Source: Eurosta solidaginis
Lineage: Eukaryota > Arthropoda > Insecta > Diptera > Tephritidae
Length of the DNA stretch: 64,000 bases
Direction: 5' to 3'
NCBI RefSeq assembly: GCF_040869045.1
Contig: NC_090319.1
Location: forward strand, 228,756,490 to 228,820,489
The first letter of the stretch is position 1, and every line of letters starts with the position of its first letter. This document shows, one piece after another, positions 61,251 to 64,000 of this stretch. A model generated the notes under the pieces. The model searched no databases. It saw only the letters and a list, made by a program, of their open reading frames with translations, and was not told the DNA's origin. The position numbers were made by a program, and so were the translations under genes.

Positions 61251-61540
61251 ATTGTTGTTGTTGTTGTTGTAGCGATAAGAACACTCCCTGAAGGCCTTGG
61301 GGAATGTTATCGATATTGATGGTCCTTCGCCGGATTCAGATCCGGTACCTTCCGGTACCAAGCCCAACCATCTCGGGAGCGATTTGTTATGATCACATGC
61401 GACCTTTTAGGCCATCAGGGTCGCCAGATCATCGGTTGTTAATGAAACAGGATTCGCCACGGATAGGTGAGGTTGACAATTGGGTTGGAGAAGCTATATA
61501 TTGCGCTGGCAACCCCTTGAGAGGGTTGCGCTACATAACT
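61251..61540 (-). mobile_element. Short retroposon, copy 3
   Basis: Minus strand begins GGGGTTGCCAGCGCAATATATAGC, keeps AACCCAATTGTCAACCTCACC and ends ATCGCTACAACAACAACAACAA. Middle shortened compared with copy 2. Confidence 0.8.
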
Positions 61541-61670
61541 TCGCCTCTTACGACAGGCATACCTACCGTGGATATATTCTAACCCCCTAACCCGCTGGGG
61601 GGAACTATTCGATTTCATCCGATTCGGTGCCTTCAGATTATACATTTAGTTTGCCCCACTGAATTCGGTA

Positions 61671-62117
61671 TTGGTTCCTTTTATTATGCAACGAATAAAT
61701 GAACCTGTACAGACGTGTTTTGCTTGCTCCGTGTTTTTAATCTTTTTTACTCTTACTGTTGTGACTTTTGCCTTTTTGACTTTTAAAAAAACAAGAATGG
61801 ATAACTATTGTGGTAAATGTGATAAGCATTTCTCAAAAAAAGATAGCTTGATGGTGCCGTGCAGTGGATTTTGCAAAAAAATATTTTATCGCACCTGCTG
61901 TGAAGGCATTATATCCGAGTATGATGTGGGTTTACTCGTAAAAAACCGCAACATTAATTATATGTGCAATGAGTGCTTAAATGCACATGACAACTCAGTA
62001 GAGCTTATGAAAACATGCTGGTTTCTCTTAAATCTGGATTTGAATCTGTTTTGACTGCGTTTGAGCTGAGATTCAAGGCTTTATCTGTGGAAATTGATGG
62101 CCTAAAAGAGACATTGA
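61671..62117 (+). pseudogene. LINE ORF1-type protein with PHD-like finger
   Basis: MDNYCGKCDKHFSKKDSLMVPCSGFCKKIFYRTCCEGII...NYMCNECLN (61796-61972) is a PHD-like C4HC3 arrangement with Tyr/Arg where the His is expected, followed after a shift by a coiled coil SVEIDGLKETLKF. This is the usual ORF1 layout in Jockey/CR1-like insect LINEs. It is cut at 62117 by the 3' end of a minus-strand LINE. Confidence 0.55.
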
Positions 62118-64000
62118 AATTTATTTATTTTTATTTATTTAAAATTATAGTCGACTCAAAAACAAACGGTCGACTGCTAATAATAATTTATTTATTAATT
62201 TAGTTCAGTCTTTGGTATTACAAACCTTACAGACTAGATAACAATTGTAGACTTATAATTATTTCAATTACTTATAAATTGATTAAAACATTAACTGTTC
62301 TAGTAACAATAAATTTACAGACTACATAGATAACAAGTATACCAAATAGTGAGTTACTATGAACATATATCGGTTAAAAGTGTTTTGAACATAGGTTTTG
62401 GTAAAGAGAAATCAATGACTGAAAAACTTGAGATACTATTAAAATCTGTCATTGCCCTAAACATAGGTGCATTAGAGGCAAAGAGGGTCTTCGCAAAACC
62501 CGTATAAAAGATATCTCTACTACGAAGAGTCCTGTTAGGGACATGGAAGCGGATGATCTCAAGAAGATATGGAGCATCAATCACACCTCTAATAATGTCA
62601 AAAACAAAAGTAAGAGAAAGGATGGTTCTTCTGCATTGAAGTGACTGAAGGTTTATGAGTGCACATCTAGCTTCATATGAGGGAATCGGTTCAGAAAATG
62701 TCAGCGACTACAACGTACATAAACTTACAAGCCAAGAATTAAAGTAAATTAGATATAATTATACGCATTACAATTTCAATTATAATATATAGAAAGTAAC
62801 AATGTTATTTAAGAATTTATATAAGTGTGCCCAGTGGGATGCCATCGTGAGGAGCTCAGAAGGGAGCTTACGCGAGGTGCTCAGAAAGGAGCTCGGTGCC
62901 CATAAGGTGTCTGACACGGCGTGCTCATAAAGGAACACGCGAACTGCATGCAACGAGGTTAATAGGTTTTTATTTATTTCGTTTAAAATATCAGACCAAA
63001 CACAAGAGTATGGGCAGTACGTAAAGCAGCAAAGGTACATTCGAAGCTAATACAGTTGTACAGGTCATTATATCGTGAGCACCAAATCAGGGGTGTTAAT
63101 CTCACCGATAATCAGCTTATGAATGAACATTACATCAAGTAATATTCGACGAGTTTCAAGAGCTGACAAATTAATTAAAAGAAGTCTATTCCTATATGGT
63201 GGAAGATGAAGATTTCAATCCCAGTTGAGACCTCGTAGTGCAAAAACTAAAAACTGTTTCTGTACTGACTCAATCCGATTTATATGGTTTTGATATGTTG
63301 GAGACCAGACACTTGAACAGTACTCGAGAATAGGACGCACCAACGAGGTATAAAGTATTTTGGTGAAATAAGGGTCATCAAACTCTCTAGCCCATCGCTT
63401 TGTAAATCCTGGTACACCAGTTGCTTTGTTTATAGTAGTTGAGATATGTAAGATAAAACTTAATTTCGGATCAAAAAGAACACCTAGATCACATACAACA
63501 GATATACGCTCCAAAGGTGTGCCATTTAGCATATGCGATGGCAGAAACGGTTCCACACGATGAAATGTCATTTGCTTGCATTTAGTGCAATTCAAAAAAA
63601 GTAAATTGGCTGAACACCAACTTCGAAAAGAGATCGGCCTGAAGCTGGTCAAAACTGGATGGATCTGAGGGCAAATATGTGTGACAAAGTTTTACGTCAT
63701 CACTATACATTAAAGTTCTAGTGTATAAAATAACTTGTGGTAAGTCATTAATGAAAAAAGTAAATAGTAAGGGACTCAAATGACTACGCTAGGGCACACC
63801 AGAGATTACTTTAATCGACTTTGGACAATTGGGTTTGAACAAAGCTCGTTGAGTTATGTTTTCGAGATAACTTGCGATCCAAATCAAAAGACGCTTAGGA
63901 AAACCCAGAATATCAAGTTTGAGAAGTAAAAGCTTATGATTAACACAGTCGAATGGTATACTAAAGTCAGTGCAAATGACATGTTTGTTTACAATCCAAA
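62118..64000 (-). pseudogene. Jockey/CR1-like LINE, RT and 3' end
   Basis: Minus strand from the right edge: motif A region FDCVNHKLLLLKLDILGFPKRLLIWIASYLENITQRA (63845-63960), SHLSPLLFTFFINDLPQV (motif B), LMYSDDVKLCH (motif C, YSDD where YADD is usual) near 63690, ANLLFLNCTKCKQMTFHR, DLGVLFDPKLSFILHISTTINKATG, PILEYCSSVWSPTYQNHINRIESVQKQFLVFALR to 63218. After an unrelated-looking 570 bp, the C-terminus RFHVPNRTLRSRDIFYTGFAKT is at 62480-62570. The 3' end is (TAAA)-rich at 62118-62145. The gene continues off the right end. Several stops. Confidence 0.75.
62650..63214. other. Segment inside the right-hand LINE, no gene
   Basis: Holds a GAGCTC/GTGCTCA-rich block at 62850-62945 and AT-rich sequence. 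It separates two parts of the LINE RT and may be an insertion; ends and type not identified. Confidence 0.35.

Overview
The window looks like transposon-dense, probably heterochromatic, chromosomal DNA from a higher fly, most likely a tephritid fruit fly. Reasons: Ty3/gypsy, BEL/Pao, mariner, piggyBac, MULE, Penelope and Helitron remains packed together, SINE and LINE families whose sequences I associate with tephritid genomes (recognition from memory, not a search), CCAAT/TATA plus TCAG-type initiators in the LTRs, and a 56-bp intron in the one host gene I recognise. I see no prokaryotic gene layout, no CRISPR array and no rRNA gene.

Layout. 0.4-2.4 kb: BEL/Pao pol remnant (+) split by a short retroposon. 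3.29-3.54 kb: inverted-repeat element enclosing a tRNA-like sequence. 4.4-13.3 kb: one old Ty3/gypsy element (gypsy-A, minus strand; LTR promoter near 13.1 kb, gag, zinc knuckle, protease, RT, RNase H, integrase tail at 4.4 kb), broken by an LTR-type insertion (4.9-7.8 kb), a piggyBac fragment (8.29-9.25 kb), a SINE (9.36-9.71 kb) and a dead mariner (9.81-11.04 kb). 14.4-22.0 kb: a promoter-bearing repeat family split by a Penelope-like element (15.2-17.3 kb) and by a young LTR element (17.58-21.41 kb) with an intact 810-codon ORF but no RT. 22.1-29.8 kb: two Helitron-like 5' ends and one Helitron-like 3' end; between them a 5.2-kb array of about 100-bp GC-rich repeats. 30-33 kb: LINE, SINE and foldback fragments.

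33.0-45.5 kb: a 4.2-kb tandem duplication of a transposon mosaic; the second unit was later split by a nearly intact LINE (LINE-I, 39.09-43.15 kb, minus). 44.15-47.45 kb: an EN-RT LINE (LINE-II, minus) sitting in a MULE. 47.7-49 kb: a 5'-inverted LINE-I copy and a SINE. 49.2-58.15 kb: a LINE of a third family (LINE-III, +) hosting a MULE, which hosts an inverted-repeat element, which hosts a gypsy element (gypsy-B, 51.73-56.47 kb, minus), which hosts a short retroposon: five nested layers.

58.2-64 kb: LINE scraps around what seems to be unique host DNA. On the minus strand 59.57-59.93 kb holds two exons of the mitochondrial ribosomal protein uS11m (mRpS11), and 60.29-60.58 kb holds an unidentified gene-like exon. 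The right end is a Jockey/CR1-like LINE (minus). Nearly all coding capacity is selfish; the elements interact by nesting and by non-autonomous forms that would need partners in trans.
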